Origin: a bacterium
GTDB taxonomy: Bacteria; SZUA-79; Acidulodesulfobacterales; Acidulodesulfobacteraceae
Direction of reading: 5' to 3'
DNA length: 64,000 bases
NCBI GenBank assembly: GCA_027318865.1
Contig: DAHVOJ010000001.1
Span: forward strand, 44,640 to 108,639
Of the stretch, positions 43,963-52,387 are shown piece by piece. The first letter of the stretch is position 1; each line of letters starts with the position of its first letter. The position numbers and the translations under genes were made by a program. The notes under the pieces are model-generated. The model was not told the DNA's origin. It did no database searches and saw nothing but the letters and a program-made list of their open reading frames with translations.

Positions 43963-44755
43963 AAGTTAAAGAAGCCATAGATTCAAGAAGGGTTTTTGAA
44001 TATGGATGCGCAGGAGCTTTAAAAAAATCGTCCGTTTTTGCAATCTCCATTATTTTCCCGCCGTACATTACGCAAACTCTGTCGGCAAGATGCCTGACTA
44101 ATTTTAAATCGTGGGTTATAAATATATAGCTCATTCCCGTTTCATCTTTCAAATCGAGCAGCAGATTTAAAATCTGGGCGGATACCGAAACGTCTAACGC
44201 AGATACTGGTTCGTCAAGAATAAGAAGTTCCGGACGAACGGACAGACATCTCGCTATCCCCACCCTCTGCCTCTGTCCGCCTGAAAGCATATGCGGATAA
44301 TTTAAAGCGACGGCTCCGGGCAATCCTACGATTTTAAGCTGTTCCTCCGCAAAATCGAGCCTGTCCTTCTTTTTGTTTTTTATAATACCGTTCCTTACCG
44401 CAGGATAAGATATTATTTTGTAAATCTTTTTTTTTGGGTTCAGAGACGAGTATGGATCCTGAAAAAGTATCTGAATTTTTTTTCTGAAGTCTTTTCCTTT
44501 ATTTTTATAATCAAGAGGTTCTCCCTTAAAATATATTTTACCGGAAGTTCTTTCGGTTAATCCTAAAATTAATTTCGAAAGCGTCGATTTGCCGCAACCG
44601 GTTTCTCCTACCACGGCAAATATTTCATTTTTGAATACATCGAACGAAACGCCGTCAACCGCTTTTATCACGTTTTTTTTTATATCGAATAACGTTTTAT
44701 AATACTTGTAATGTTTAGAAACGCCGGAAACCGATAAAATTATGTTTTCTTCCAT
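43943..44755 (-). CDS. oppF: Oligopeptide ABC transporter ATP-binding protein, OppF type
   Basis: ATPase subunit of a peptide (or nickel) importer. Walker A GETGCGKSTLSKL at about 51-63, Q-loop FQDPYSSLNPKK near 103, signature LSGGQRQRVGIARCL near 157-171, Walker B ELLILDEPVSALDVSVSAQIL near 177. I chose ATG 44755, 8 bases after GGAA; an ATG seven codons earlier lies next to the dispersed palindrome and has no ribosome binding site. It follows oppD by about 60 bases. No permease or binding protein is in the window. Confidence 0.9.
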   Translation of the reverse strand: MEENIILSVSGVSKHYKYYKTLFDIKKNVIKAVDGVSFDVFKNEIFAVVGETGCGKSTLSKLILGLTERTSGKIYFKGEPLDYKNKGKDFRKKIQILFQDPYSSLNPKKKIYKIISYPAVRNGIIKNKKKDRLDFAEEQLKIVGLPGAVALNYPHMLSGGQRQRVGIARCLSVRPELLILDEPVSALDVSVSAQILNLLLDLKDETGMSYIFITHDLKLVRHLADRVCVMYGGKIMEIAKTDDFFKAPAHPYSKTLLESMASLTFIRRSL

Positions 44756-44788
44756 ATTTTTAATTCCAATTTGCAATACGTTTACCGA

Positions 44789-44818
44789 AATCCCGTCATT
44801 GCGAGCAATAGCATTATA
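44789..44818. repeat. Dispersed palindromic repeat, copy 2
   Basis: AATCCCGTCATTGCGAGCAA followed by TAGCATTATA, closely matching 32121-32150. It lies in the gap between oppD and oppF. The stem GTCATTGC/GCAATAGC is slightly degraded. The oppD stop codon is at its right edge. Confidence 0.65.
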
Positions 44819-45836
44819 GTCCGTTTACTTTTACGCACCTCACGTCCCTGCCGCCGTTTCCGCCTTTTTCCAAATCCTTGAAATTTCTCAAAGCTATATC
44901 TTTTAAACATTCATCGTCTCTTTTAAAACATCTGGAATAAAATCTGCATTTTCCTTTTTTAAAATCGTCTTTGGTCAAAAAGCCGGGTATAGTAAAAAGT
45001 TTCTGCTTTGGAACATAGTCCGCGGATAAAGACGGAATGCTTTTAATCAATGAAACGGTATAAGGATGCGCCGGCTCATTTATTATATTCTCGGTATTGC
45101 CGGATTCCATTATCTGTCCCGCATAAAATACGTAAGTCCTGTCGGAAATACTTCTTGCTACGGTCAAATCGTGCGTTATAAAAATAACTCCTATATTGGA
45201 TTTTTCTTTTATTTCTTTAATCAACTTTAAAACCTGAAGGGACGTCGTAACGTCCAATGCCGTCGTAGGCTCGTCGGCTATTAAAAAACATGGATTAAGA
45301 ACCATAGCCATAGCGATCATAACCCTCTGCCTCATACCGCCGGAAAGTTCATACGGATAAGAACCGAATCTTGCAAATCCGTCTATATTCATAGAATTTA
45401 AATATTGAATTGCCGTATCCTTTGCAGATTTTTTTGAAACTTTTTTATGGGCAAGAATTGCTTCGGTTATCTGTTCGCCTATTTTCATGACGGGATTTAA
45501 AGACGTGTTGGGATCCTGAAATATCATAGATATAAGCCTCCCCCTTATCCCGATTAATTCTTCCGGTTTCAGTCTTAAAATATCTATCTCCTTGTCCTGC
45601 GATTTGCACTTTATTTTAATTTCTCCGGAGATTATTTTAGAAACTCCTTGCGGATTCAGTCTTAAAATAGATAATCCTAAAAAAGACTTGCCGCTGCCGG
45701 ATTCACCGACTATAGAAACGACCTCGCCTTCATTAACGGATAAAAATAAGGAATCCGCCACGTTGATACAGTTGCCTTTATGTTTATGTTTATCCGCGCA
45801 TAATTCAACGGTTAAATTATTTATTTCGAGGCTCAT
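44814..45836 (-). CDS. oppD: Oligopeptide ABC transporter ATP-binding protein, OppD type
   Basis: Companion ATPase of OppF. Walker A GESGSGKSFLGLS at about residues 43-55, Q-loop FQDPNTSLNPVMKIGEQ near 97-113, signature LSGGMRQRVMIAMAM near 156-170 and DEPTTALDVT Walker B. The C-terminus has the peptide-importer extension with CRFYSRCFKRDDEC. 340 residues. It reads into oppF across the dispersed palindrome at 44789. Confidence 0.92.
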   Translation of the reverse strand: MSLEINNLTVELCADKHKHKGNCINVADSLFLSVNEGEVVSIVGESGSGKSFLGLSILRLNPQGVSKIISGEIKIKCKSQDKEIDILRLKPEELIGIRGRLISMIFQDPNTSLNPVMKIGEQITEAILAHKKVSKKSAKDTAIQYLNSMNIDGFARFGSYPYELSGGMRQRVMIAMAMVLNPCFLIADEPTTALDVTTSLQVLKLIKEIKEKSNIGVIFITHDLTVARSISDRTYVFYAGQIMESGNTENIINEPAHPYTVSLIKSIPSLSADYVPKQKLFTIPGFLTKDDFKKGKCRFYSRCFKRDDECLKDIALRNFKDLEKGGNGGRDVRCVKVNGL

Positions 45837-45856
45837 AATTTATACTCTTTTGTAAA

Positions 45857-47947
45857 TCACATTTTTTCTAAAACGGGTATGCAGAGCAAACTTAACATAG
45901 AGATTAATACGGTTCTTACCGAAGACAGCATTAAAAGACGCGGTTTTATGTAATCCGGAGCGTTTCCTATGAGTCTGTAGTTCTGATAATATTTGTTAAA
46001 ATGGGAAGCAAGTTCTAAAGCGAATGAGCTTAAGACCGAAGGCTCGTTCTGTTCCATAGCCGAATTAACGGCAGATTGAAATCCGGAGATTTGCTTAGAT
46101 ATTAAAAATATATCGTTAAAATCGGCATCGTTTTTTGAAAATGAAAACTCCATATTTTCATTAATTGAATTTAAAAGCCCTGATTTGGACATAAGACTGT
46201 TTATCCTTGAAACGGTATATTGAAGATAAGGACCAGTCTGTCCTTCGAAAGATAAAACGTTATCCCAGTTAAAATTTACGTCGGTAGTCCGCCTCGTTTT
46301 CAAATCGTTGAATATAACCGCCCCGATGCCTACTTTTAAAGACGTTGAATATATCTGCTCCTTTTCGCTTTCCGTAAGTTCTTTATCGGATTTAATATTT
46401 ACCCTGCCTTCTGCGCTATTAATAAGAGTTTCGGCCCCCTCCGTTCCTTCGGCAAGTTCTTTGCCTGCCTCATAAATTTCATTAGAAAGGGTATTTTCTA
46501 AAATTTTCGGTCTTTCTTCAAGTTTTTCTTGAGCCTTAAGCCGCGCTTCCTCTATATAATCCTCTAAAAACACTAAATTGCCTTTTCTTGTGGACATACC
46601 GATAATTCTTCCGAATTTTACATGGACTAATCTGCCGTCTATCATAGAAGCATAATGTTTAAAATTTTTACTGTCTTTTATTTTACCGGCATTTTCCTTC
46701 AATACGCCGAATATTCCGAAAAGCTGGTTAAAATGAAGCGCCTGTTCCGAGCCGACGACGTAAATCATTTTATCGAAATTATATTTTGCCATTCTCAAAA
46801 TTGCGGTAACTATATCTCTTGAAAGATAAAGCGATGCCCCGTCGCTTTTTGCAATCAGAGCGGGCGCTTTTATGCCTTTAATTTCGACTATTACCGCACC
46901 TTCGCTGATTTTGGCAATGCCGCGTTCAAGCAGAATCTCTTTAATATCGTTTGAAAATTCGGCGCTTAACGCCTCGCCTTCATACGCGTCAAATTCGATG
47001 CCTATCGATTTATAAATTCTTTTGAATTCGTCTATGCTCAATTTTCTAAAAAGCCGCCATAAATTATATTGCCCTGCCGGCGTTTCGCAAAAATCGTTTT
47101 TATTTTTTTCCGATAGTTTTATTTCTTTATACCCCTCTTCTTTTTCGGAGCCGTTACCGGTTTCGCCTACCGGAAAACCATCGCTTTTTTTAAAATTTAA
47201 ACTGCCTAAATAATCCTCCAAACCAGGTTTGTTTGCCGATATAAAATCCTCAAGCGTTTTAAACCTTCTTTTTGCTTCTTCTAAGGCGGTCGCATCCGTC
47301 TGCTCGTCTTTATGTATTCTGACGTAAAGTTCGTATAAAACTTTTACCGGATCTTTTTTAAATTCGTTAAAATCTATATCGTTATAGCGACAAAAAGCGG
47401 CTATAAGTTTTCCGAACTGCGTTCCAAAATCTCCGAGATAATTTATTTTTATTACTTCATGACCGCAGAACGCATAAATATTGGATAGGCTCATTCCGAT
47501 AACCGTGGAACGCAAATGTCCTACTCCAAAAGGTTTTGCTATGTTGGGCGAAGAAAAATCGATCACGACGGTAAGCCGTTTCCCCGGAACGCCTCTGCCG
47601 TAATCGGAACCTGAAGCCGCAACTTCTTTAATAACTTCGGAAACGAATTTTTCTTTATTTACGAAAAAATTAACGTAAGCTCCTTTTATTTCTATTTTAT
47701 CGAAAAGGCGCTCTATTTTATTAAACTGCATCTTGCAAAAATTGAAAACTTCCTCCGCAACGGTTTCAGGTTTGCCCTTAAATCCGTAATTTAACATATA
47801 ATAAGCCGCAAGACAATAATCGCCGAAAGAATCATCCGGCGGATTTTTTATCAGTTTTTCTGCTTCCGGCTTTGAAACATCTACATTTTTTTCTTTTTTA
47901 ATAATATTTATAATAAATTTTTGCAGATTTTCTTTAAATATATCCAT
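45857..47947 (-). CDS. argS: Arginine--tRNA ligase
   Basis: Class I synthetase. It has the family's N-terminal Add-1 domain, the HIGH-like FGVGHLRSTVIGMSL at about residues 135-149, and a C-terminal all-helical anticodon domain with SRINSLMSKSGLL and LELASHFNKYYQNYRLIG (helix with the Arg-specific NxYYQxxR). At 696 residues it is over 100 longer than typical ArgS because of two charged insertions, one near residue 245-270 (GNGSEKEEGYKEIKLSEKNK) and one near 500-545 (EGTEGAETLINSAEG region). Its upstream region has AT-rich sequence with triplicate TATCAATTATA. Confidence 0.95.
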   Translation of the reverse strand: MDIFKENLQKFIINIIKKEKNVDVSKPEAEKLIKNPPDDSFGDYCLAAYYMLNYGFKGKPETVAEEVFNFCKMQFNKIERLFDKIEIKGAYVNFFVNKEKFVSEVIKEVAASGSDYGRGVPGKRLTVVIDFSSPNIAKPFGVGHLRSTVIGMSLSNIYAFCGHEVIKINYLGDFGTQFGKLIAAFCRYNDIDFNEFKKDPVKVLYELYVRIHKDEQTDATALEEAKRRFKTLEDFISANKPGLEDYLGSLNFKKSDGFPVGETGNGSEKEEGYKEIKLSEKNKNDFCETPAGQYNLWRLFRKLSIDEFKRIYKSIGIEFDAYEGEALSAEFSNDIKEILLERGIAKISEGAVIVEIKGIKAPALIAKSDGASLYLSRDIVTAILRMAKYNFDKMIYVVGSEQALHFNQLFGIFGVLKENAGKIKDSKNFKHYASMIDGRLVHVKFGRIIGMSTRKGNLVFLEDYIEEARLKAQEKLEERPKILENTLSNEIYEAGKELAEGTEGAETLINSAEGRVNIKSDKELTESEKEQIYSTSLKVGIGAVIFNDLKTRRTTDVNFNWDNVLSFEGQTGPYLQYTVSRINSLMSKSGLLNSINENMEFSFSKNDADFNDIFLISKQISGFQSAVNSAMEQNEPSVLSSFALELASHFNKYYQNYRLIGNAPDYIKPRLLMLSSVRTVLISMLSLLCIPVLEKM

Positions 47948-48138
47948 TTTTTATTCCTTTGATTTATTTTTTAATTTCTTTGCCGATTTCAAGTATAAAT
48001 AACTATATCAATTATACCAATATCAATTATATCAATTAAACGACTTTAAAAAAATAATAAATTTGATATAATTAAATAACAGGGGCAATTAAATATTATA
48101 AAATTCTTCATTAGTCCCTAAAGGATATCAAGTTAATT

Positions 48139-48315
48139 ATGAATAACGAAGATAAAGATAAATTTTTATGCGAAGCATGTCCGTATATTTATGACCCTCA
48201 AAAAGGCGATCCGGAGGGAGGGATACCGCCCGGCACTCCGTTTGAAGATATACCGGACGACTGGCTTTGTCCCATATGCAAAGTGGACAAAACCCATTTT
48301 AAAAAAATAAATTAA
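48139..48315 (+). CDS. Rubredoxin-type protein (58 residues)
   Basis: A small iron protein carrying electrons. Four cysteine ligands are C11, C14, C44 and C47 ([10 protein letters not shown] and [11 protein letters not shown]), with DDW before the second pair, as in rubredoxins. The first pair reads CEAC-P-Y in place of the usual CxxCGY. It lies 19 bases before a second rubredoxin gene. A -10-like TATAAT is at 48067-48072 and AAGGAT at 48122. Probably reduces superoxide/peroxide enzymes or an oxidase in an anaerobe. Confidence 0.85.
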   Translation: MNNEDKDKFLCEACPYIYDPQKGDPEGGIPPGTPFEDIPDDWLCPICKVDKTHFKKIN

Positions 48316-48334
48316 ATTAAAAAGGAGAAATTTA

Positions 48335-48523
48335 ATGGCTTCATCCGAAGAAATTGCTTTACCTAAATATCAGTGCGATGTTTGCGGATATATTTATGAT
48401 CCTGAAGTAGGAGATTCCGTCGGGGGGATAGAATCCGGGACCCCTTTTGAAAAACTGCCTGACGACTGGGTTTGCCCAATATGCGGAGCAGACAAAACGC
48501 ACTTTCAGCATTTTACCGGATGA
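48335..48523 (+). CDS. Rubredoxin (62 residues)
   Basis: Canonical rubredoxin with C14, C17, C47 and C50 ([12 protein letters not shown] and [15 protein letters not shown]). An N-terminal extension of about 12 residues precedes the core. A strong AAGGAG site lies before the ATG. It follows its paralogue in tandem, so the pair probably arose by duplication and shares one mRNA. Confidence 0.93.
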   Translation: MASSEEIALPKYQCDVCGYIYDPEVGDSVGGIESGTPFEKLPDDWVCPICGADKTHFQHFTG

Positions 48524-48551
48524 AATTGCGTTATTTTTCTCTGTTTTTTTC

Positions 48552-48579
48552 TTGACTTTATAATTGCATTTGGTAAAAT
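48552..48579 (+). promoter_or_regulatory. Promoter for the DsbA-like gene, predicted leaderless
   Basis: -35 TTGACT (48552-48557), 16 base spacer, -10 TAAAAT (48574-48579). The ATG is at 48586, 7 bases after the -10, so the predicted transcript starts on the start codon itself. There is no ribosome binding site. Confidence 0.6.
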
Positions 48580-48585
48580 ATCATT

Positions 48586-49230
48586 ATGAATAATTTAAGG
48601 GTATTTTTTTTAATTTGTGCGGCTACCGTGATTATTGCTTTTTCGGCTCAACCCTATGCCGCGGCAATTTCATACTCCGGTTTTGCTAAAAAAGTAAACG
48701 CCGACAGACAGATAGGAAATCCGGACGCCGCCGTTACGATTATAGAATATAGCGATTTTCAATGCCCCTGGTGCGGAAAATTCGAAAAGGAAGACCTGCC
48801 GTATATTATAAAAAAATACGTTAAAACCGGTAAAATATTCATGCAATTCAGGGACTTTCCGCTCACGCTTATCCATAAATACGCATTCAAAGGGGCGGAA
48901 TACGCGGATTGCGCAGCGCTTCAAGGAAAATATATGCCCGTTAGAAGTCTGCTGTATAAATATCAGAGCTACTGGAGCGCTATGGGAGATTTATACTATT
49001 TTCTCAAAACGCATGCAAAAGGTATAATAAACCTTAAAAAAGAGGAATCGTGCGTAAAAAGCGGCCTGCCCAGAAAACTTATAAAAAGTAATATATCATC
49101 GGGTACGAATGCAAAAGTCAGCGGAACTCCGACTTTTTTAATATATAGAGGTCTGATTCTTTACAAAAAAGTTACCGGGTATAAACCTTTGCCTGTAATG
49201 AATAAAATCCTTAAGAATGCCTTACAATAA
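48586..49230 (+). CDS. Exported DsbA/DSBA-type thiol oxidoreductase
   Basis: A secreted thioredoxin-fold protein. A signal peptide spans about residues 1-26 (with a cleavable AQPYA-AA end). The active site is CPWC, C60-C63, in EYSDFQCPWCGKFEKE, typical of DsbA/DsbG relatives. SGTPTFLIYRGL near residue 183 holds the cis-Pro (GTP). Further cysteines at CADC-like ADCAALQ and ESCVKSG may pair in the insertion. 214 residues. It is likely to oxidise or isomerise disulfides in the periplasm. No DsbB partner is in the window. Confidence 0.88.
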   Translation: MNNLRVFFLICAATVIIAFSAQPYAAAISYSGFAKKVNADRQIGNPDAAVTIIEYSDFQCPWCGKFEKEDLPYIIKKYVKTGKIFMQFRDFPLTLIHKYAFKGAEYADCAALQGKYMPVRSLLYKYQSYWSAMGDLYYFLKTHAKGIINLKKEESCVKSGLPRKLIKSNISSGTNAKVSGTPTFLIYRGLILYKKVTGYKPLPVMNKILKNALQ

Positions 49231-49258
49231 TAAAATATATATAAAATTTATATATATT

Positions 49259-50074
49259 TTATATATTTGCCGTAATATATATTTTTTTTTCAGAAGTATT
49301 ATCCGGTATTTTTTTAATATTTCTTATAATTTTGGAAATAAATTTTTCGGTTTCCGCAACGGCATATTCTATTTTCATACCCGACGCAACATATGCCGTT
49401 ATACATGCCGAAAAAGCGCAACCGGTGCCGTGAATTTGTTTTCCGGCATTTATTATTTTACTTTCATACGTAAAATATTCGTTTTTTGAGTCAAGCAGTA
49501 TATTTTTTATAACGTCTCCTTCCGATTTTTCAAAAATATGCGAACCTTTAATTATTATATTTTTGATTTCCGGAAATTTTTTTCTTATTATTTTTGCCGC
49601 CCGTTTCATCCCTTTAAAATCATTAATTTCCGTTTCGGAAATAAGCTCGGCTTCTTTAATATTTGGAGTGATTACTGAAGCATATTTAAATAATGGAGTT
49701 AAAAAATCCGGGTAGCCGTTTTTATCTACAATAATAGAATTAGAAGTGGAAACATATACCGGATCGACTACTAACGTTTTTATGCCGTATTTACCGATAA
49801 AACCGGACAGAATAGAACTCTGCCTGCCATTGTATATTAAACCGGTTTTTACGGCATCAACGGAAAAATAATCAAATACGGCATTTAACTCTGCCGAAAA
49901 AAAAACATCCGAAACAGGTTCTATTTTATAAATATTATCCGGATTTTGCGCAGTCATTGCGGTAATAACGGATAAACCAAAAATATTGCGCTTAGAAAAT
50001 ATTTTAATATCCGAAGTTATCCCCGCTCCCCCCGAACCGTCGAACCCCGCAACCGATAAAATTTTTAACGCCAT
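49259..50074 (-). CDS. thiD: Hydroxymethylpyrimidine/phosphomethylpyrimidine kinase
   Basis: Phosphorylates HMP and HMP-P in thiamine synthesis. SVAGFDGSGGAGITSDIK at residues 6-23, SVITAMTAQN near 35-44, DPVYVST near 107 and GAGDT-equivalent IHGTGCAFSACITAYVASG near 213-231 mark the ThiD fold. 271 residues. The thiE-thiC operon is 11 kb away on the same strand. Confidence 0.93.
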   Translation of the reverse strand: MALKILSVAGFDGSGGAGITSDIKIFSKRNIFGLSVITAMTAQNPDNIYKIEPVSDVFFSAELNAVFDYFSVDAVKTGLIYNGRQSSILSGFIGKYGIKTLVVDPVYVSTSNSIIVDKNGYPDFLTPLFKYASVITPNIKEAELISETEINDFKGMKRAAKIIRKKFPEIKNIIIKGSHIFEKSEGDVIKNILLDSKNEYFTYESKIINAGKQIHGTGCAFSACITAYVASGMKIEYAVAETEKFISKIIRNIKKIPDNTSEKKIYITANI

Positions 50075-50101
50075 GATATCTTTCCGTTTTTTTGATTAAG
50101 T

Positions 50102-51910
50102 TTATTTTTTCTTTTTGTTTTCCTTTTCCTTCTTATAATCTCTTATGCTCCTTAAAATATCCGAAACTTCCGAAACGTTTCCCGTGTTTAAAACATCCGA
50201 TTTTCTAGCCCAGCCTTTTCTGGCTATGCCGATTCCGTAATTAACCAAATGTATTCCTTCAGTCTTATGCGCATCCGGATTAATAGAAAGCATAACGTTT
50301 TTTGATATAGCCGATCTGATATGTCTCCAGTCGATGTCGAATCTTTTGGGATTTGCGTTAAGTTCTATGATTGTTTTATATTCGGAAGCACAATCCAAAA
50401 TCTGCGTAATATTTACGGGATACTCATTTCTTTCTAATAAAAGCCTGCCGGTAAGATGACCTATCATAGTAGTATAAGGATTTTCGATCGCCTTCATAAT
50501 TCTTTCCGTCATAAGAGCTTCGGTCATATTAAACTTAGAGTGAACGGAAGCGATTACAAAATCAAGTTTCGACAGGGTTTTTTCATCATAATCCAGATTT
50601 CCGTCCGGTAAAATATCGGATTCGACGCCTTTAAAAATTTTAATTTTGCCTTCGTATTTCTTATTAAGTCTGTCTATATATTCGATTTGAGATTCAAGTT
50701 CATCTGCGGAAAGTCCGTTAGCATAATGGGCGGATACCGAATGGTCGGATATGCCGGCATATTCATATCCAAGTTTTATACATTCTTCTATCATAGCTTC
50801 CATGCTTTCTTTTCCGTCGGTATATGTCGTATGAATGTGAAAAATTCCGCGCAGGTCTTTTTCTTCTATAAGGCTCGGTATCCCGCCGTTTAACGCCGCC
50901 TCTATTTCTCCGGTTCCTTCCCTCAATTCCGGCGGAATAAACTGCATTCCGAACACGCCGTAAAATTCCGTTTCATCTTTTACTTTTATTTTATTAGTTT
51001 TACTCTCGGATATTTCTTCATTGGCGTCGTCGTCTTTACTCCTTTTAAATATTCCGTATTCGTTTATTTTATAACCGTTTGCCTTTTCGATGGACCTGAG
51101 CTCTTCGTTATGTATTTTAGAACCGGTAAAATGGTGGAGCGCGTAAACAAAATCCTCACCGGCGACAATTCTTAAATCTACATGTATTCCGCTCTTTAAA
51201 ACGATGCCGATTTTAGTTTCTCCCGAAGATTCGACTCTTAAAATTTCCGGATATTGTAAAAAGCGTTTAGAAAATTGCGCTTCTTTCCCCGCCGGAACGG
51301 AAACCACGATATCTATATCGCCGACTGTTTCCATTTTCCTTCTTAACGAACCTGCCGTCTGAATTTCATATATAATTTTCTGCGCCGTATTTTTAAGATA
51401 ATATTCAAGCATCATGGCCTGATTTAAAGCATCTATATATAAAAACCTGCTTTTAAAAATCTTAAATTCTTCTATAGACTTTTTTAAATTTTCTATGGTC
51501 TTTTCTCCAAAACCATGTATCTCTTTTAACTTATCCGATTTTAAGGTATTTTCCAAATCCGCTATATTTTTTATGTTAAAATTTTCATATAGAAGCCTTG
51601 CCTTTTTAGGACCTAATCCGCGCAATTTTAAAAGCTCCATTAGTCCTTCGGGCACCGATTTTAACAACTCGTCGTAATAAGCAAGACTCCCGGTATCGAC
51701 AAGCTCTTTTATTTTCAGATAGAGGTCTTTGCCTATACCGGGAATATCTAAGCGTTCTCCTGCGGCAACCAAGTCCGATAAATTTTCCCCCAGACGGTTT
51801 ATAACGGCGGAGGCATTTAAATACGCCCGTATTTTAAAGGGATTTTCTCCTTTTATTTCGAGTATTCCGGCAATATTTTCAAAAACTTCGGCAATTTCGA
51901 CGTTTGTCAT
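50102..51910 (-). CDS. polX: DNA polymerase/3'-5' exonuclease PolX
   Basis: Family X polymerase for base-excision or gap repair. Order: an HhH-8 domain (about 1-90), a palm with AGSLRRKMETVGDIDIVVS near 190-208 (metal Asp pair in GDIDIV) and a third Asp in HVDLRIV, then a C-terminal PHP exonuclease domain with FHIHTTYTDGKESMEAMIEEC near 342-362 (core FHIHTTYTDG) and ISDHS, ASVHSKF. 602 residues is usual for bacterial PolX. It starts 7 bases after a promoter-like stretch shared with yggT. Confidence 0.95.
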   Translation of the reverse strand: MTNVEIAEVFENIAGILEIKGENPFKIRAYLNASAVINRLGENLSDLVAAGERLDIPGIGKDLYLKIKELVDTGSLAYYDELLKSVPEGLMELLKLRGLGPKKARLLYENFNIKNIADLENTLKSDKLKEIHGFGEKTIENLKKSIEEFKIFKSRFLYIDALNQAMMLEYYLKNTAQKIIYEIQTAGSLRRKMETVGDIDIVVSVPAGKEAQFSKRFLQYPEILRVESSGETKIGIVLKSGIHVDLRIVAGEDFVYALHHFTGSKIHNEELRSIEKANGYKINEYGIFKRSKDDDANEEISESKTNKIKVKDETEFYGVFGMQFIPPELREGTGEIEAALNGGIPSLIEEKDLRGIFHIHTTYTDGKESMEAMIEECIKLGYEYAGISDHSVSAHYANGLSADELESQIEYIDRLNKKYEGKIKIFKGVESDILPDGNLDYDEKTLSKLDFVIASVHSKFNMTEALMTERIMKAIENPYTTMIGHLTGRLLLERNEYPVNITQILDCASEYKTIIELNANPKRFDIDWRHIRSAISKNVMLSINPDAHKTEGIHLVNYGIGIARKGWARKSDVLNTGNVSEVSDILRSIRDYKKEKENKKKK

Positions 51911-51975
51911 AACAGGTTTTTGGGGAATAATTTGTATATGTTTATTTAATTATGTTATATTATATATTAAATTTT

Positions 51976-52007
51976 AACTAAACTAAAACTAAACTAAAAC
52001 TAAACTA
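51976..52007 (+). repeat. 11 bp tandem repeat before yggT
   Basis: AACTAAACTAA at 51976-51986 and 51987-51997 and AACTAAACTA at 51998-52007, immediately followed by the yggT start. The tract contains no ribosome binding site. Copy-number change would alter the spacing of the yggT leader. Confidence 0.8.
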
Positions 52008-52333
52008 TGAATATTTTATTGCTTCATTTTTTAAGCGACGCCATAAATATAGTGAAGGATATTCTTTATATATATATGTGGGTAATTATTATAAAGGCCC
52101 TGCTTTCTTGGGTCAATCCGGACCCTTATAACCCTATCGTCCGCTTTATTAACGATATTACCGAACCTGTTTTAAATAAAGTAAGACTGATACTTCCGGT
52201 AGGATCTTCGTTTGCCTTCGATTTATCGCCGATTATAGTTATCTTAATAATAATGGCTATTACTCAATTATTAAATTTTATCGAATTTAGATATGTAATG
52301 CAGAATATTCCGTTTATCGTTGTAAGACGCTGA
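52007..52333 (+). CDS. yggT: YggT family integral membrane protein
   Basis: A 108-residue protein with two YGGT domains and three to four helices. It has the diagnostic IIKALLSWVNPDPYNPIVRFI near 26-46 (core SWVNPDPYNP), and ITEPVLNKVRLILP near 49-62. YggT proteins act with the divisome or in ion homeostasis, but no precise function is known. The gene lies upstream of divIVA, a conserved combination. Confidence 0.88.
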   Translation: MNILLLHFLSDAINIVKDILYIYMWVIIIKALLSWVNPDPYNPIVRFINDITEPVLNKVRLILPVGSSFAFDLSPIIVILIIMAITQLLNFIEFRYVMQNIPFIVVRR

Positions 52334-52387
52334 CATTATATCGCATATATTGTATAATTAAATAATTTTAATTACGAGGATAAAATT

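Noticed and set aside
48001..48040. Repeated TATCAATTATA tract upstream of argS
   Set aside because: Too AT-rich and short to separate from background; no clear function.
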